Below, piece after piece: positions 14,341 through 25,703 of a DNA stretch of 64,000 bases (the stretch's first letter is position 1; each line of letters opens with the position of its first letter). Location: contig NC_037643.1 of NCBI RefSeq assembly GCF_003254395.2, positions 14,278,963 through 14,342,962 on the forward strand, given 5' to 3'. Source of the DNA: Apis mellifera. Lineage: Eukaryota > Arthropoda > Insecta > Hymenoptera > Apidae. Made by a program: the position numbers and the translations under genes. The notes beneath the pieces are model-generated. The model searched no databases. It was not told where the DNA came from and worked only from the letters and a program-made list of their open reading frames with translations.

Positions 14341-15400
14341 TTAATAAGATTAATTTTCAAGAAAATTTATTTATACTAGTTTTGAAAAAGAAAAAATTTA
14401 TAAAGGATCTCACGAGGATATAAATAATAAATCGAATTTATTTATTCAAACTCATCTTCTTTTTTCAAAAATTTTAAATTGAAAAAGCTTGTTATAAATA
14501 ACACCTTATTTCCTCGTATCTTAAAAGTATTTTAAATTTTCATGAATCACGAAGTATATGATTTCATAGGAGATTTTCACTTTATTTTTAGAAGCATATA
14601 CATCTTCCTTTTTTTTTTCGAAAGACTTGACAAAAGATGTATAAACTAAAATGCGGATAATATCTTATTCCTCGGTATTTTAGATTTTCAAAGGGAAGTG
14701 TGTAAAGTTGATGGAAGGATAACTTCAACTAGTTTCGAATTGCTAGTCCATCTTTGAAGACTGGTACACCAAGATGATGTTCTTAAGAAGATTTATATGA
14801 ATATATATATGTACTTGTTTCAAACAGTCTGCACGCATTCCGCTCACTCCAAAGACGGTCATTCGTTACGAAGTTTGTACAGTTTGTGTATATTTCAAAA
14901 GCGTTTAACGTTCGTATCCTTTCCACGCGAATTTGTCGCTCCGCGGTCGATCGATATTTTCGAGGTTACACGGAACGAGCTAACGTTCTAACATCAAAAC
15001 AACGCGAATTATCTCTTCGTTTAAATTTCAGACGATTTCACGTTTCAGAAAATTGTTTCGAACGAAGTTTCGAATGAAGAAAAAAAAGTAGTCGTCATTG
15101 AATTCGAATAAAAAAAGCCTCTGATCTCTGATATAACTGTTTCGTTATATATCGAATTAAACGAATTAAACTCATCGAAGCGTGACGAACTGTTTGTTCA
15201 TTTGTTGCACAAACTCGGCAAACTGGAAGTTTAAAAATCACAATTATTTTCAAAACGATGTAACGAAAAAAAATATTAACGAAAAATTTCGAGATTAACG
15301 GAAGAGCGTTAGTTGACAAGAGTTGGCCGTCGTGTTGCCGCATCTAAGAAGAATCACGATTACTCACGAAAGCCGAACGAACGAAAAAAAAAAGGCCATT
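14341..15400. other. Non-coding stretch
   Basis: Mostly AT-rich, with a hairpin-like block near 14725-14765 (ctagt and ttgaag pairings). No exon is supported. Confidence 0.5.
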
Positions 15401-15747
15401 CGCGTTTCGAGGGAACCACGAAGATAGAAAGAACCGTTCCTCGAAATTCCATTCGAGCGCACCGGCCACTCAAGAATCCGGTCTCGAGGACGTGTCAAGG
15501 AACCCGGAACCCCCTCCCCTCCCCCCTCCTCCTCTGTTGCAATCTCTCGGAATACGGAATCGTTCGATGAAAGATGTCCACTCGGTGAACCGCGAGTCCA
15601 CGATTGTTTTCCTCTCTCTCTCTGTGTGTGTGGCTGGAAGAGGATCAAGAGAAGGGATATCCTTTGGTTCGAGGAAGGAGTCCTCGAGGAGGGAATTCGA
15701 GTTCCGTATACCAGTGGAGGATATAAGACGAGAGGGAGTCGTCCGAG

Positions 15748-16056
15748 ATGTCCAATTGCTGCAGCTGCATCCGTGATTGCACCGCGGACACTTATCAACC
15801 GCTGAGCTCGCAGAGATTCGGGTGCAGCCGCGGCAAGGTGCAGAGGGACGGCAGAGAGGCCGTGAGGAGCCCGAGGAACCAGCGTAGAAAGCTTAGCGTG
15901 CGATACGACGCGGTTAGGCCGGCTCGAGCTGCAAGGTTAGATAATGTTCGGTTAACGACCGATGCGGGGGATTGGTACGATTGCGAATCACTCGGGTGGG
16001 ATTTGGCTTTCGAGAAAATTGGCTTGGAAACAGTTGGAATATTTGTTTCTTCGTAA
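15748..16056 (+). CDS. Candidate N-terminal coding exon with a Cys cluster
   Basis: An ATG at 15748 (context GAGATGT) opens a 102-codon frame in a CpG-rich island. The first residues, MSNCCSCIRDC, place five cysteines within eleven residues. Such N-terminal clusters are often palmitoylated in membrane-anchored proteins (general knowledge, not shown here). Residues 20-60 are basic and Arg/Ser-rich (REAVRSPRNQRRKLSVRYD). Two donor-like sites occur: AAG|GTTAGA after 15935 (phase 2) and CAAG|GTGCAG after 15837 (phase 0). The codons before 15935 are GC-rich; those after are AT-richer, so the exon probably ends there and the rest of the frame may be intron. I could not identify the protein. A recursive-splice candidate lies ~290 bp downstream on the same strand. 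Confidence 0.45.
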   Translation: MSNCCSCIRDCTADTYQPLSSQRFGCSRGKVQRDGREAVRSPRNQRRKLSVRYDAVRPARAARLDNVRLTTDAGDWYDCESLGWDLAFEKIGLETVGIFVSS

Positions 16057-16212
16057 CGTGATCAAATTATTGGCTTTTAGAGAAAAAGATTTTTCATCCG
16101 TGTTTCTAATTTTGTATGAAATGATATTTAGTGGATTAGATATGGGTTGAAAAGAAAAAAAAGAAAAAAAATGTAAAATCTTATTTTTTTCTTTACTAAA
16201 GTACCGATCCTG

Positions 16213-16253
16213 TTTTCTGTTGCAGGTGAGTGATCGATAAACTTAAGGTAAGA
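16213..16253 (+). promoter_or_regulatory. Candidate recursive-splice site or 22-nt microexon
   Basis: A pyrimidine-rich acceptor, tgttttctgttgcag, ends at 16225 and is followed immediately by the donor consensus GTGAGT, forming CAG|GTGAGT. This juxtaposition is the hallmark of zero-length recursive splice sites in long insect introns. Only 22 bases on, a second good donor, AAG|GTAAGA, follows 16247. The element could therefore be a ratchet point with a cryptic downstream exon, or a 22-nt microexon (16226-16247). Both readings need a plus-strand transcript across the site, for which the candidate exon at 15748 is a possible source. Confidence 0.45.
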
Positions 16254-19200
16254 TTGAAAACATCATTACATTAATAATATCTCGCGATACGTGTCCCAAT
16301 TTGCACGATTCCGTCGAAGCGAGAACGAAAAAAGGAAGGGGAAGAGTGAAGGAAAAAATCGAGCCGTCGAATTTTTCGAAATCGTCGCGCGACGCTCTAC
16401 GGTTTTCGACGACCAGTTCGAAGGATAAACAATAGTGTGACGCTTGCACGCACTGTTGTATGCCAGAGGATACATCGGATATTAATCCGTTGAAAAAGTA
16501 ACTAGTTAATTAAAATTGTTAAAATGTTCGAATAACATTTATTCGTAACTGTAATTGATCCTACTACAGTTATTTGCGATTATTATTATTGTTATTATTA
16601 TGTTTTGCAACGATAAATTATTAGCAGAATTAAGTTTATTCGTAGATTCAACTATTAAATTTTGCCCATCATTGGTCGCGAACACAGCTATAGCTGCCAC
16701 GCTGCTCGGATGCGCGAAGGGTTGAGGTCACGTGAGCGCCTGTCCAGGGAGAGGGGGTAGTCCCATGATTTTTCCACGATCGTGCGGAAGTGGCTGTCAG
16801 TTCCGCAGGAACTCTCGCGCGGTTCAGACGTTCGCGATATGTTCCTTGTTCTTTCTCTCTCTTTCTCTCTGTCTTTCTCTTTATGTCTATCTTTCTTCTC
16901 TCTCTTACTTCGAAGTTTCCGCTGTGCGTGATCTCGTATCGTTTCGCATTGTCCGTCCGTTTCTGTTTGTCTGGTGTATTTATTCATTTATTTCATAAAT
17001 TATTCGTAATATAATTTCTTTTATACTATTCTCTTTTATCCTTTCTTTTTTTAGAAGACATTACTCGTCTCGTTTTTCTTTCTCCAGTTGATTATTCTTT
17101 CTTATTTTCTATATAATTATAATTGAAACCACGTATGACTGAATATTATAAGTAGTGATTGTGCGCATTGTATATCAATACGTCTTACCTCGAATGTAGT
17201 GTTTATAATGATTTATCGAGGCGCAGAGGAGTCGAGCAGTGTGAGAATTGTGTTCGGTTCGAAATGAGTGATTCTATTTCCGCGAGGAATTGATTTCTCG
17301 ATCCGGCATTCTCACTAATCGCATCGTTGCTTCGTGATGGTTTAACGGTTTAATTTATCTATCGCGAAATTTATTAAAATTGAAGAGATCGAAGATTTTT
17401 TTTTTTATCTCACGGTGAATAAGATACTTTTCCTCCTATTAATTATATATACAAATATCGACTTATACTATTATATTTATTTACGAATAATATTAAATAT
17501 TAAAAATCATTATTGAATTTAACATCTTCGAACAAAATGTTCACAGTTTTTACAAATCTGAAATGATTGGACGAATAACAAAGGACGATCCTTCCTAAAA
17601 TATATCGTTCAAAACGTAACATTTTGCGATTTCACTCTTACATGCTTTCCACTTAACGCTTTTAAACCCGATACCTTTTTACATTTTTACAACATTCGTT
17701 CCATTATTCGTAGACATCGATGACATCGATTTCATTCCATTCCACTTCGTCCATTCTTTTTCGTATCTCTTTAACCACCGGACCGGTCACTGGGGAGGCG
17801 AAATAAATGAAATTGCCTCCGCAAGTACTCCGATTAATACTCTCAGCATTGTGCAACTATCTCTGACCCCCGGTAGAAGCGACAAAGCGATTTTCATCGT
17901 ACAGTCGCTGCAGATTATCTCGCGACAAAAGGGTTTCACCCCTGCAATTTGCCTCGACTCGATGAAAACTTCCTGTCTTTCGAAATTACGAGAAAAATCT
18001 CTTCTTCTTTTTCTTCCTCTTTCTCTCTCTCTCTCTCTCTTTCCTCACAACTTCCCTCGACTATATAACGAGGTTGTTACCTTTGCAGCGTTAGTTGGAA
18101 ATTTTAGACGCTTCCAGCGATAAATATTTCAGAGGATGATATATATTCGTCCGAGGAAGAGTTACTCTATAATATTAACATTGTTAATATTCTCGTATTA
18201 ATTTGATCTTTTTTTTTCTTTTTCGAGAATTTTTCCATTCCATTCGTTATAGTATAATTACATCAACCAAGTACATTGCGCTAAAAAATAAATAAATAAA
18301 TAAAAGAATCACGATTTTAAGAAGATAAGATTAGAAGATAAAATAAAAATCGATCGAGCAGATATCCAAACATTTGTTCCATGGTATGCGTAACGATTTC
18401 ATCGAAGAGAAGAGGTATTCACCGAGGAACGAATCGGCGACGTTTCGTGGAAGCTTCTGCGGTTAAATATGCGTGCGTGGAGATAAAAAGTCGGCGGATA
18501 GAATGCAGCGCTTGTTCGGGACGCGCCTCTTTGGCATTTACATTGCGTTCAACGTGGCATGTACTGTTACTTCCACGGGCCTCGGTCATATCATCACGAT
18601 TCTGGAAACATTTCCTCGTTCCATCACCATACGTATCCTAACCTACGCTTTCAATTTTTTTTTTCATAATCGAAATTTAATAATTCGTTTTCCAAATTTT
18701 TTTTCGAAATTTTAATCGAATTGAAAAATTCTCAAGAATTATTTTTTTTTTTTATTGTCAACACTTGCACTCTCGAAAGAGACTTTTGCACTCGAATATA
18801 TTCGATCGAAATAACCTAAAAAATAAAACGTATAAATATAATAATAAATAAATAAAGTAATAAAAATATAACGTAGATTCAACGTTCACGATATCGATAA
18901 TCCTGCAAATATTTTCTCTTTCTGAAATTCTTTTTATTTGTTTTTCGACAAAATTTCTCGTGCTAAGACCAAGCGAAGGAAATGCAAATTGAATGAAAAT
19001 ATATATAATGATCTCTTGGTGGCATTCGTGGTGGAAGAGACGCGTATTCTCTGCGAATAATAAGAGTAAGGAACATCTGGTTCTCGTTCGCAAAGGGCCG
19101 GGCTACCTAGCTGTCCAAAATGCTTCTTGAACCAGCCTGAGCATTCTTAGTAAGTGGTCTGTGCTCTTTATTTACAGGATATATTTGTATGCGTGTTCTG

Positions 19201-19404
19201 TCGGCGCGAGCCTCCTCTTGTGCAGCGCAGAAAAGTCAATGGACGCCAGTCTGTCGAATTTACTACCCCCTTTTCCCTTCTTATCTCGTAGATATAAATT
19301 CTCTTGTTGAATCTCATTCTTCATAAATATTTTCACGAAATGAAGAACTCTTAAAATTCGATCAATATTCGATGAATCATGAAAACGAGATACTAGTTTC
19401 TGTT
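16254..19404. other. Non-coding stretch
   Basis: CpG-richer patches at 16680-16950 and 18380-18640 carry open frames without convincing ends. A strong minus-strand donor (CGAG|GTAAGA, exon end 17189) suggests a minus-strand exon extending toward 17350, with no coding frame recognised. A hairpin with 9-bp arms (AATATTAAC) lies at 18171-18191. A short CT run is near 18022-18041. Confidence 0.45.
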
Positions 19405-19545
19405 ACTCATTCGCTCTAGAGTTACTCGATCCCATCACTACCGAAGGAACCTATATCCTTCGGTGGAATCGATTATCAAAAAAAGTTTGAAAAAGTATTT
19501 CTCAAAGTATTCACGATAATTCTATTCGTCTCGAGAATCATTCCA
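19405..19545. repeat. Direct repeat, copy 1
   Basis: This ~140-bp block, from ctctagagttactcgatcc to cacgataattctattc, is similar to 19829-19980, ~424 bp downstream in the same orientation. It contains a perfect hairpin with 9-bp arms, ACCGAAGGA/TCCTTCGGT, at 19440-19464 that is not conserved in copy 2. Confidence 0.75.
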
Positions 19546-19828
19546 ACTCGATTAAATCGAAGTTTCGTTTCCAATTTACCCTTTTTTCCCTTTTGTTATC
19601 TCTTATATTATATTGAAATAAATATGTACATATTTATCTTCCTTCTTTCTCTTATTACTTCCTTTTTTAATTCATTCTTCACTTTCTTAAAATAACGAGA
19701 AACGCGTGAACCAGAGGATAATTTAAAAAAAGAAAATTGTCAATTAGTTACCGAATCACTGATAAAGGAAAGATTGTAAGATAAATTGAATCACGAGAGA
19801 AAAATAATAATAAACAAAAATTACATTT

Positions 19829-19980
19829 GTTCGTTTACTCTAGAGTCGCTCGATCCCATCACTAGCGAAATCAACCGCTGGTAATAACATCCGCGGAATC
19901 GATTATCCGAAAAAGTTTCGAAAACAAAATTCTCGAAGAATTCCACGATAATTCTATTCATACGGCTAGAGAATTATTCC
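19829..19980. repeat. Direct repeat, copy 2
   Basis: The diverged partner of 19405-19545. Shared words include ctctagagt, ctcgatcccatcacta, ggaatcgattatc and cacgataattctattc. The middle differs and the hairpin of copy 1 is lost. Confidence 0.75.
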
Positions 19981-20114
19981 CCTCTCCTTTCTCCTCTCGA
20001 AATCTTGGTTTATTCGCGGTGGAAAACCGCGGCGAATGCAAATCGGGGATCTCGCGGTGGGATAATTTCGCTTGGTTGATTGCGCTCGTTCACGTTGTTT
20101 ACGCGAGGTGTCCC

Positions 20115-20122
20115 TATAAATA
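20115..20122 (+). promoter_or_regulatory. TATA box
   Basis: TATAAATA at the edge of a CpG-rich block. Transcription would start near 20145, and the resulting exon would run to the ideal donor at 20376. The initiator itself is not distinctive. Confidence 0.4.
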
Positions 20123-20145
20123 TTCAGCGCCCTCTGCATTTTTCT

Positions 20146-20376
20146 CTGCCGCGCGATTCGAATCCCGTTAGGGGGATCTCGACGCGAAGGGATCTCGTTA
20201 ACGAACGCTCCGCTGTGCGATTCGCCTTCCGCGGGACACGTACGCCTAGCCACGAGTGAAAGTGAGAAAAAGGTGCGTGAGTTTACGCGGTGCAGTTTCG
20301 TTCGATCCGTCGCGCGCATACCGACGGATCGATCGCCTGATCGACCTCCATTTTGTACGCTGGATACCACGTTCAG
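20146..20376 (+). ncRNA. Candidate non-coding (5' UTR) first exon
   Basis: This CpG-rich segment ends in a textbook splice donor, CAG|GTGAGT, with the GT at 20377-20378, and is preceded by a TATA box at 20115. It contains no ATG on the plus strand, which is unusual for 231 bases and fits a 5' UTR leader or a non-coding RNA first exon. The next exon was not identified. The minus-strand 134-codon frame across it (19966-20370) is probably a by-product of high GC. The exon start is inferred from the TATA spacing. Confidence 0.45.
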
Positions 20377-22440
20377 GTGAGTTTTATCAATGGGGATTCG
20401 ATTAATTTTTTTTTTTTTTTGCTCTTTATTTAGAAGATAGTTTATCTCGTGTTCTTGTTTCTTTTCTTTTTCGATAATAAATTGAATCGAATCAGGAAAA
20501 TTTGTAATTGAAAATATACTTTATGAAGTTTCGAATTATTATTATCTGCTAGTTATTTTTAATTCTTGATAATTTTCTTTATTATATTTGCGATACAACT
20601 TGTAGTACACGCTTTCGAAATAGAGTTAGTTAATAATAAGAAGATTATTACGAGACTTTTGAAAAATGTAATTTTTAATACGCATAAATAAAAATTCACG
20701 AGGCGTGATTATTATAAATAATCTATAATGATCCAATGTATACTTGTATCAATGATATTATACATTATTTTACGCTTCGTTTCGAAACGATACAAAAACA
20801 TTCTTAATCGAATTTAAATTGCGCGGGCAGGCGCTGATGAGGAGGGGGAAGGGGAGTTTTATAAACGATTGTTTCGAATTATTCTCTCCTCGATATCGAA
20901 ACGTGACAGTTAGATAAAATTAAAGAGAGACGAGTATGATCCTAAAAAAAACTGTTCCTAGAAAAGTTTTCCCGATAGATGGCGTCGAGGACAGCACGAA
21001 CTCTATAAATTCGCTATACGTTCTGAAATAAGGTTCGTCGCCTGTATCTAAATCGTTTTTATCTCGGACGAACGAAATAAACTCGAAAGATGTCTCTACC
21101 GTACAGTTAAAGAATTCATGCTTTGACTTATACTTGAACGTTTCTACTACGTTTCTAGGTGAAATTACTTCGTTGCTAAATGTCGCCTCAAAGATACGTT
21201 TGATTAATACAATAGATAAAGAACTCATTTCGATCGATCTTTTTTCTTTTACCAATCGAAAAAACATTTCGATTAAAATTATTATAATAATATAATCGAA
21301 TCGATATTATTCAATTAAAGAACTGTTTTCAAGATTTTCTTTTTTTTTTTTAAATAATATACACCACTTCAAATCACATTTCATCGATCGGTCTCGGACG
21401 AAATTCGTTTACGAAGCGATATTCGTCCAAGATAGTGTCCAAGTTATAGATTCGCGTTAATGAACCATCTCGAACGCAACCAGGCTCTCCGATATACCCA
21501 AGTTCGAGTTACCGTTGCATGACCGCGGATATTGGCAAGTTTGCGGCTAAGTTTCTAGCCACGGTCTCGATCGCGGTTTAAAAGACGATTAATTCGACTT
21601 GCTTGGAGGCAAGTGAACGTTGCTACACGCCTAACGCCGCGAATTCGTTAAACGTTGAGCGCGTGTGTAGGACGAGTTTAACGCCTCGAATGTTCGCCTT
21701 TTATCATGCGTAATCTCGATCGTTCGATATTTATTTCAAGTAAGAAAAGAAAGGAAAGAATATCGAATCGAATTGAGAAAAAAGAAATTATTCTCGAATA
21801 TTTTAATATTTCGCTGATTCTCTTTGATCGAACTCGTGGCCGATAAAATTTTTGAGACAACAATTTTTTGACCAAGTTTCCTCTCTAAATTTATTTTTAC
21901 TCGTCGCAGAAACGGCTTTTTGACCATTCGGTTAGGCGAGACAATGGCGTAGAATGACAATGGCGTTTAATTGGGCGAACACAAATTTTCGTTCTTGTTG
22001 AATATTCACGGATTGTTTCTTTTTTCGCAAACTTAGCTTCCTTGAAAATTATCTCTCGATCTCCGTGTTACGTTTGGTTGTACGTTTTTCGCCAGCTATT
22101 TGAACGAGCCTCTCGTCTTTCCAATGACGATCTGCTGCGGCTCGTGGAGAAATTTTTGAATGGCCGTTTGCTCTTCGTTTCGATGGAATGAAAGCGTTCG
22201 GTGTGAATCGTAAGAATGGGCGTGGAGAGGGGAGGAGCTCAAGTATGAAAAGGAAGGTGTATACGGGATAAATTTGAGAGAGGATGAGGATGGGAACCTG
22301 AGTGAAAGAAAGATCTGTGTCTCTAACAACATAAATAGTAGAATATATAGAATATACGTGAGTGAATAATTTTTCTTGCACGAAATCGTATCGTGTCGAT
22401 CGATGATCGAAAAATTAAAAATTAATTTCCTTTTTTATGA
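20377..22440. other. Non-coding stretch
   Basis: AT-rich overall, with a CpG-richer patch at 21370-21720. Several minus-strand open frames lack an ATG or a believable sequence. No repeats of note. Confidence 0.5.
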
Positions 22441-22700
22441 GAACAACGATGATTTAGATCGAGAAAGTTGAATAGTCGAAGAGAAGAGTTTAATATTTCA
22501 TTTTTTAAAGTTAAAAGAAAACAGAAGTTAAGTTATTACGAGAATAACGATGATTTAGATCGAGAAAGTTAAAAGTTGAAGAGAAGAGTTTAAATATTTT
22601 TTTTTTTACTTAAAAGAAAATAGATCGAACAAATTAAAAGTTATTACGATAACAATGCGATGATTTAGATGGAAAGATTAAAAGTTGAGACAAATTCTGA
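22441..22700. repeat. Three-copy tandem repeat, ~101-110-bp unit
   Basis: The block gatgatttagat recurs at 22448, 22549 and 22659, each followed by a gagaaagtt-like segment and then gaagagaagagttta in the first two copies. Units are moderately diverged, and a poly-A run follows the last. Confidence 0.8.
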
Positions 22701-22859
22701 AGTTAAAAAAAAAAAAAAAAAAGGAATATTTTTTCCATCGAACAGAGTCAATTATCAACAACAAAGAGAAAAGTAAAGATGGAACGTGAAATATCCTTCC
22801 CTCGATTTATTTTCCCGTTATGGATCATCGAATTCGCTAAAAGTGAATTCATAAGTGAA

Positions 22860-23060
22860 AAGTAGGTTCGTTACGTCGCGCCCCCCCACTCCGTCGATTT
22901 AATTATCGATTTAAGTCCGGACGGTTTCCACCAATTATTACTATAGCCGGTTGTCGTTATAATTAAAAGAGGTAACCGTGCATGCGCGTGATTAAACGGA
23001 CGATTGAAGGAAAGTGGAATTTAATTGCAGGGAATTGATTAATGGGTATAGTTACTTGGC
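22860..23060. other. Homeodomain-site-rich block, possible enhancer
   Basis: Several taatta, aattaa and ttaatt words sit among CpG-richer sequence. This resembles, but does not prove, a developmental enhancer. No coding frame is present. Confidence 0.2.
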
Positions 23061-23116
23061 CGTTTATCACGGAACATGTGTTTCGTTTGTCATCACTCTT
23101 GGCCATTGGACGAGCT

Positions 23117-24650
23117 TGCTATAATTTGCTCGATAAATAAATATCCGCGCTCTAATTGCCTCAGAGAAAAGAATAATTTCTCTCTTTCTCGCTCCTTTTC
23201 CTTTTTTTTATTTATAATAATTTCAGTTTTACGAGGCAAGGAATTATCAGAATTTTGGATAATTTACTCGATAAATAAATATTCCAAAGAATAATTTTAT
23301 TTATAATATTTTAATTTTACGAGGTGAGGAATTATTAATTTTGGATAATTTATTCGATAAATAAATATTCCAAAGAATAATTTCTTTTTCTTGCTCCTTT
23401 TCTTTTTTTATTTATAATAATTTCAATTTTACGAGATAAGGAATTATGAAAATTTTGGATAATTTATTTATTTATAATTTTGGATGAGTTTGTTATAATT
23501 TACTCGATAAATAAATATTCTAAAAATTTCTTTTTCTTTTGTTATTTATAATAATTTCAATTTTACGAGGCAAGGAATTATCAGAATTTTGGATAATTTA
23601 CTCGATAAATAAATATTCCAAAAAATAACTTTTTTTTCTTGCTTCTTTTTTTATTTATAATAATTTCAATTTTACAAGGTGAGAAATTATGAAAATTTTG
23701 GATAATTTATTTATTTATAATTTTGGATGAGTTTATTATAATTTACTCGATAAATAAATATTCCAAAAATTTCTTTTTCTTTTGTTATTTATAATAATTT
23801 CAATTTTACGAGGCAAGGAATTATCAGAATTTTGGATAATTTACTCGATAAATAAATATTCCAAAAAATAACTTTTTTTTCTTGCTTCTTCTTTTATTTA
23901 TAATAATTTTAATTTTACGAGGTGAGAAATTATGAAAATTTTGGATAATTTATTTATTTATAATTTTGGATGAGTTTATTATAATTTACTCGATAAATAA
24001 ATATTCCAAAGAATAATTTATTTTTCTTGTTCCTTTTTTTATTTATAATAATTTTAATTTTACGAGACAAGGAATTATGAAAATTTTAAATAATTTATTT
24101 ATTTATAATTTTGGATGAGTTTATTATAATTTACTCGATAAATAAATATTCCAAAAATTTCTTTTTCTTTTGTTATTTATAATAATTTCAATTTTACGAG
24201 GCAAAGAATTATGAAAATTTTTGATAATTTATTTATTTATAATTTTGGATGAGTTTGTTATAATTTGCTCGATAAATAAATATTCCAAAGAATAATTTTT
24301 TTCTCTTGCCTCTTTCCTTCTCTTTTTTTATTTATAATAATTTTAATTTTACGAGGCGAGGAATTAGCAGAATTCGTCTAATATTTCAAAAAGTATTACG
24401 AGAATTGGACGAGTTTGTTATAATTTACTCGATAAATAAATATTCCAAAGAATAATTTCTTTTTCTTTTTTTATTTATTACTTTTAATTTTACGAGGCGA
24501 GGAATTAGCAGAATTCTAATATTTAAAAAAGTATTACAAGAGTTGGATGAGTTTGCTACAATTTACTCGATAAATAAATATTCCAAAGAATAATTTCTTT
24601 TCCTTTTTTTATTTATAATAATTTTAATTTTACGAGGCGAGGAATTATCA
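23117..24650. repeat. Degenerate tandem array, 12 copies
   Basis: The core cgataaataaatat occurs at 23131, 23269, 23355, 23515, 23603, 23748, 23846, 23991, 24136, 24270, 24430 and 24568. Each is flanked by tttatttataataattt-like and ttttacgaggcaaggaatta-like segments. Spacing alternates between about 86-98 and 134-160 bases, giving a higher-order unit of ~245 bases in the middle of the array. Confidence 0.92.
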
Positions 24651-25501
24651 GAATTTGTCGGAATACTTCGAGAAAGTATGCAAACTTTTCTTTCGAAAGA
24701 TTGTCTGGAAATAGAAAAAATCGATATACGATCCCTGTTCGAGTAAAAAGATAACGCGTTAAACTTTTTAAACTTAATATTATTCAACACGGATAAAATA
24801 TACGAAATTTCTTACTCGATCTTCAAAATAAATATTCATAATCTTATTTATTTTTATTTCAAAAATACGTACATAACACAAATCGTTTTAAAAACTTTCT
24901 ATCGGAAAAAATTATATATACACACTTACATCACATCGGCGATGAAAGAATAAAATTTTGAAATAACCATTTAACACGCTACAGAAGCGTGTCTTATCGC
25001 GCGGTGGAAACACGATTCACGATGAGTAGAAGCGTGCGTTGGAACGGCGTGTATTTGAACAGACCAATGGGAATAAAGAAAGAGATGTTGTGTTGGATGC
25101 GCAACCGCGACTTCCGCGGCGACTCGCAAAAGAGGAGGAAATTAATACCTGGTGGAACCCTGCTGACGTTTGCACGGCTCTCTTTTCAATCCTTCTTCGG
25201 ATCGTGAGCCGAAATTGGGGTTGAAAAATGGGCGAATATGAGAAGGAAGGAAGGAAAAAAAAGAAAAGGAAAGAAGGAAGAAATAGAGAGAAATAAATGG
25301 CGGAGAGGATGAATACGCGTGTATTCCTTTCCGTGAAAAGGAAGCTCAGGGTCGCGTCGCTGTTTCAAAACCGAAAGGAAACCGGAACGATTCTTCTTTA
25401 ATACATTTTTCTTTTCCCACAACTCGAGGAAAACCGCCCATCTTACTCCTCCTTTTTTATCCTCTTCTTTTTCTCGTTCCCCCTCCACTCTTCTCCCCAC
25501 C
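24651..25501. other. Non-coding stretch with a CpG-richer patch
   Basis: The patch 24960-25220 contains a 61-codon ATG frame (25022-25207) with no recognised similarity, probably chance. The flank 25230-25330 is purine-rich. Confidence 0.4.
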
Positions 25502-25633
25502 ATGTCGCTCCTCCTAATTTCGTTCCTTTTCGCCTCTTTTTCCTTTCCGACTGTAGATGGAATTACTTACACGTTCCAGGTTTCTTATTACAGCGAACCG
25601 TGTCAGAAACGTGCAAATCTATTGGCTGACTGA
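25502..25633 (+). CDS. Possible 43-codon frame with signal-peptide-like start
   Basis: The ATG at 25502 has an ideal Kozak context (CCACCATGT). The first ~20 residues, MSLLLISFLFASFSFPTVDG, form a convincing hydrophobic signal-peptide core with a plausible cleavage site, followed by a short tail with one cysteine. However, pyrimidine-rich DNA readily encodes Leu/Ser/Phe strings, and an extended CT-rich tract lies just upstream, so chance is a real alternative. No promoter or convincing donor is seen. Confidence 0.2.
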   Translation: MSLLLISFLFASFSFPTVDGITYTFQVSYYSEPCQKRANLLAD

Positions 25634-25703
25634 GTTAGGAAATTGAGATCGATTATTTATTCATGGAAAAAACGTGCGATATTTATTCGATGATTGTTGT
25701 TAT

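Noticed and set aside
18503..18715. ATG frame with a membrane-like stretch (IYIAFNVACTVTSTGLGHII)
   Set aside because: It runs into a poly-T region encoding Phe strings and has no promoter or splice support.
19100..19165. Possible microRNA-like hairpin (aatgcttcttgaacc with tgagcatt)
   Set aside because: Only about six base pairs form and no known microRNA seed was recognised.
25022..25207. 61-codon ATG frame in a CpG-richer patch
   Set aside because: No family, promoter or splice signal; the length is compatible with chance.
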